The position numbers were made by a program, and so were the translations under genes. A DNA stretch of 8,096 nucleotides, taken from Neomoorella mulderi (GTDB lineage Bacteria; Bacillota; DSM-521; Neomoorellales; Neomoorellaceae). Below the pieces are notes generated by a model. It was not told the origin of the DNA. It saw nothing but the letters and a program-made list of their open reading frames with translations, and searched no databases. Where the stretch lies: the NCBI GenBank assembly GCA_011375465.1, contig DRZV01000075.1, positions 1-8,096 of the forward strand. Reading direction: 5' to 3'. This document shows positions 5,816 to 8,096 of the stretch, one piece after another. Numbering within the stretch: the first letter of the stretch is position 1; every line of letters starts with the position of its first letter.

Positions 5816-8096
5816 TTATCGCAGTTCCACCCCATCGCCCCCCTCCTTATCTCCCTCCTCTTTCTCCTTATTGTCAGACTTTTTCTCCTCCCGCTCCCCT
5901 TTAGCCTTTATCTGGGCAGCCATGGCCTCTAATTTCCGGGCCACCCGGCCGTGGACGGTATCGGGAGGAAAATGGCCATCGGGGCCCCGCTCCCCTGCCG
6001 GCACACCGGTTAAAAGCTCTATGCCCTCATCCACCGTATTTATAAAGTAAACGTGGAAACGGCCCTCCCTTATGGCCTCCACCGCATCCTCCCGCAGCAT
6101 CAGGTTATCCTTATTGGCTGCGGGGATGACAACCCCCTGCTCTCCTGTCAACCCCATCACCTTGACGGTATCGTAGAAGCCCTCTATCTTTTCGTTTATT
6201 CCTCCCACAGCCTGGATCTCCCCCTTCTGATTCACCGAACCCGTAACCGCCAGGTCCTGGCGTACGGGCAAGTCGGCCAGGGCGGAGAGGAGGGCGAAGA
6301 GCTCGGCGCTGGAGGCGCTGTCCCCTTCTACCCCTTCGTAGCTCTGCTCAAATACCAGACGGGCGGCCAAGGTCAAGGGGGCCTCCCGCTGGTACTTTTC
6401 GTTTAGATAGCCGTTGAGGATCAGCACCCCTTTGGTATGGATACGGCCTCCCAGCCGGGCTTCCCTCTCTATATCGATTATCCCCTCCCGGCCTGCGGCC
6501 ACCGTGGCGGTGATCTTGTTGGGGCGTCCGAAGGCTATATCTCCCAGGTCTATGACTGAAAGGCCGTTCACCTGGCCTATCCGGCGGCCCGTCACCTCTA
6601 TTTTTATAAAGCCCCGGGCGATCATCTCCCGGATCCGTTCTTCTATCAAATTAGAACGGTAAAATCTGGCTTCGATGGCCTGCTTTATATGGCTAGCGGA
6701 AATATACTGAACTCCTTCCTTCCTGGCATAACAGCAGGCTTCCCGGATTACATCAGCCAGGATGGCAAAGCGGGTGGAAAGCTTGGTCTGATCCTCCGCC
6801 AGCCGGGAACCGTATTCCACCAATTTGGCCACTGCCGAGGCGTCCAGGTGCAACAAATTCTCCTTTGCGCAGAGGGCGCTGCAAAAAGCAGCGTAGTTTT
6901 TGATGTTATCCGGATTGCGATCCATGGTAACCCCGAATTCAGCCTTAACCTTGAACAGTTCGTGGAAGTCATGGTCATAAAGGTAGAGAAGATAGTAATA
7001 CAAGGGAGTGCCCACCAGGATGACCTTGAGATCCAGGGGAATGGGCTCTGGCTGTAAAGTTTTGGTAGTGAGAAGCCCAATGCGCTCCCCTATATCCTCT
7101 ATTATGACCTTGCCCTCCCGGAGGCATCTTTTCAGCCCTTCCCAGGCGAAGGGGTTTTTCAGCACTTCCTCCACAGGTATCACCAGATATCCCCCGTTGG
7201 CCCGGTGGAGGGAACCTGGGCGGATCATGGTAAAATCGGTGATCAGGGCCCCTAGAACGGCTTCCCGCTCGATGCGCCCCACCAAATTGTTAAAGGTGGG
7301 GTTGTACTCCACCACCACCGGAGCTCCTGAAGTGGAACTGTTATCTATGAACACGTTTACCTCATAGCGGCGGAAGGGATCTTCCCGCATCAGCCAGGGC
7401 ATCATTTTCCTCTCTTCCCCTTCCACCCTTTCCCGGAATAGTGGCAAGTTATTGAGGATGTCCTTCTTGACCTCCTCCAGATATTCCAGGACCTTGCGAG
7501 AAAAATGATATTTATCTTGCAATTCCTTTTGCAGAAATTCCAGTATGTAATTTACCACCTGCCGGTCCAGCTCTTTTATGGCCTCATAGGCCTGGCGATC
7601 TAAATTCTGCCTCTCCCTAAAGGCGCTGGTTACCTCTGCCTCCAGCTCCTTTCTCCTCCTGATGAGGTCTTCTTGGGCTTCCTTGGGCAGGGCGGCGAAT
7701 TCCTGCTCCTCCATGGGGCGGCCTTCCTTCATGGGGATGATGAACAGCCCCGTGGGAGCTGGCTGGAGCAGGAATCCCATCTGGCGGGCCTTTTCATGGA
7801 GCTCCCGGAAAAGCCGCTCTTTTTTTTCATTGAATATAGCGATGGTTTCGTCCCGCTTTTTAACGTACTCCTCGCTTTCAAAGGCCCTGGGTATCTCCCG
7901 CCGGGCAGCCGAGATGAAGTTCTTCATGTCTCTGGCCAGCTCTTTACCCCAACCCGGAGGCAATTCTATGGCCTTGGGTTCGTAGGGATCCTTGAAATTG
8001 AAGACGTAGCACCAATCGGGAGGGGTGGGTTTATCTTTGGCCCTGACCTCCAAAAATTCCTTGATGGCAGTGGTCCTGCCTGTTCCCGGAAGGCCG
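5816..8096 (-). CDS. Lon-family ATP-dependent protease, LonB/YcbZ type (5' end outside the window)
   Basis: A cytoplasmic AAA+ serine protease that unfolds and degrades proteins. The reading frame is open to the window edge, and 759 residues of an enzyme usually around 800 long are visible. Counting residue 1 from base 8053, the P-loop GLPGTGRTT lies before it (8095-8069), a charged helical and probably coiled-coil insertion spans about 60-200, and the family hallmark NPTFNNLVGRIERE is at 251-264. HRANGGYLVIPVEE (283-296) and VILVGTP (344-350) complete the ATPase core. The protease domain has GDSASSAE (577-584) with Ser579 as nucleophile and GGINEK (617-622) with Lys622; their spacing of 43 equals Ser679-Lys722 of E. 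coli Lon, so the Ser-Lys dyad is intact. The last 35 or so residues are a highly charged Lys/Glu tail, probably disordered. The P-loop has Arg where Lys is usual. It is not the classical LonA, since no N-terminal substrate-binding domain architecture is visible. Confidence 0.92.
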   Translation of the reverse strand, partial: GLPGTGRTTAIKEFLEVRAKDKPTPPDWCYVFNFKDPYEPKAIELPPGWGKELARDMKNFISAARREIPRAFESEEYVKKRDETIAIFNEKKERLFRELHEKARQMGFLLQPAPTGLFIIPMKEGRPMEEQEFAALPKEAQEDLIRRRKELEAEVTSAFRERQNLDRQAYEAIKELDRQVVNYILEFLQKELQDKYHFSRKVLEYLEEVKKDILNNLPLFRERVEGEERKMMPWLMREDPFRRYEVNVFIDNSSTSGAPVVVEYNPTFNNLVGRIEREAVLGALITDFTMIRPGSLHRANGGYLVIPVEEVLKNPFAWEGLKRCLREGKVIIEDIGERIGLLTTKTLQPEPIPLDLKVILVGTPLYYYLLYLYDHDFHELFKVKAEFGVTMDRNPDNIKNYAAFCSALCAKENLLHLDASAVAKLVEYGSRLAEDQTKLSTRFAILADVIREACCYARKEGVQYISASHIKQAIEARFYRSNLIEERIREMIARGFIKIEVTGRRIGQVNGLSVIDLGDIAFGRPNKITATVAAGREGIIDIEREARLGGRIHTKGVLILNGYLNEKYQREAPLTLAARLVFEQSYEGVEGDSASSAELFALLSALADLPVRQDLAVTGSVNQKGEIQAVGGINEKIEGFYDTVKVMGLTGEQGVVIPAANKDNLMLREDAVEAIREGRFHVYFINTVDEGIELLTGVPAGERGPDGHFPPDTVHGRVARKLEAMAAQIKAKGEREEKKSDNKEKEEGDKEGGDGVELR

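Overview
All five recognisable genes lie on the minus strand, so transcription runs from high to low coordinates. The strong Shine-Dalgarno (SD) matches (for example GGAGGTGAT before metE), the GTG, TTG and possibly CTG starts, the G+C-leaning coding sequence rich in Arg, Glu and Leu, and the protein types suggest a Gram-positive, Firmicutes-like bacterium, perhaps a thermophile. That placement is an inference, because no taxonomic marker gene is present.

Layout in transcription order: (1) 8096-5816, an AAA+ Lon-family protease of the LonB/YcbZ type, whose 5' end lies outside the window. (2) 5815-5714, a short intergenic region with a good extended -10 promoter, a 7-bp inverted repeat over the -10 and start region, and a near-perfect SD. 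(3) 5713-3461, cobalamin-independent methionine synthase (metE), followed by a clear intrinsic terminator at 3456-3421. (4) 3399-1336, a fusion of a family 2 glycosyltransferase, a membrane segment, a PIG-L/LmbE-type N-deacetylase and an unrecognised C-terminal region. (5) 1336-350, a GCS2-superfamily carboxylate-amine ligase, translationally coupled to the fusion gene. (6) 356-1, a phosphatidylserine-decarboxylase-like gene that overlaps the ligase, carries an in-frame TAA at 95-93, and runs off the low-coordinate edge.

The protease and metE look like ordinary housekeeping genes. The last three genes overlap end to start and look like one transcription unit. Together they offer glycosyl transfer, removal of an N-acetyl group to expose an amine, amide-bond formation, and a decarboxylase of the lipid type. 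All three products carry hydrophobic segments. I infer a membrane-located pathway that makes an amino-sugar lipid or a related conjugate. I do not recognise this combination as a described pathway, and it is the part of the window most worth following up. There are no RNA genes, mobile elements, CRISPR arrays or long non-coding stretches.
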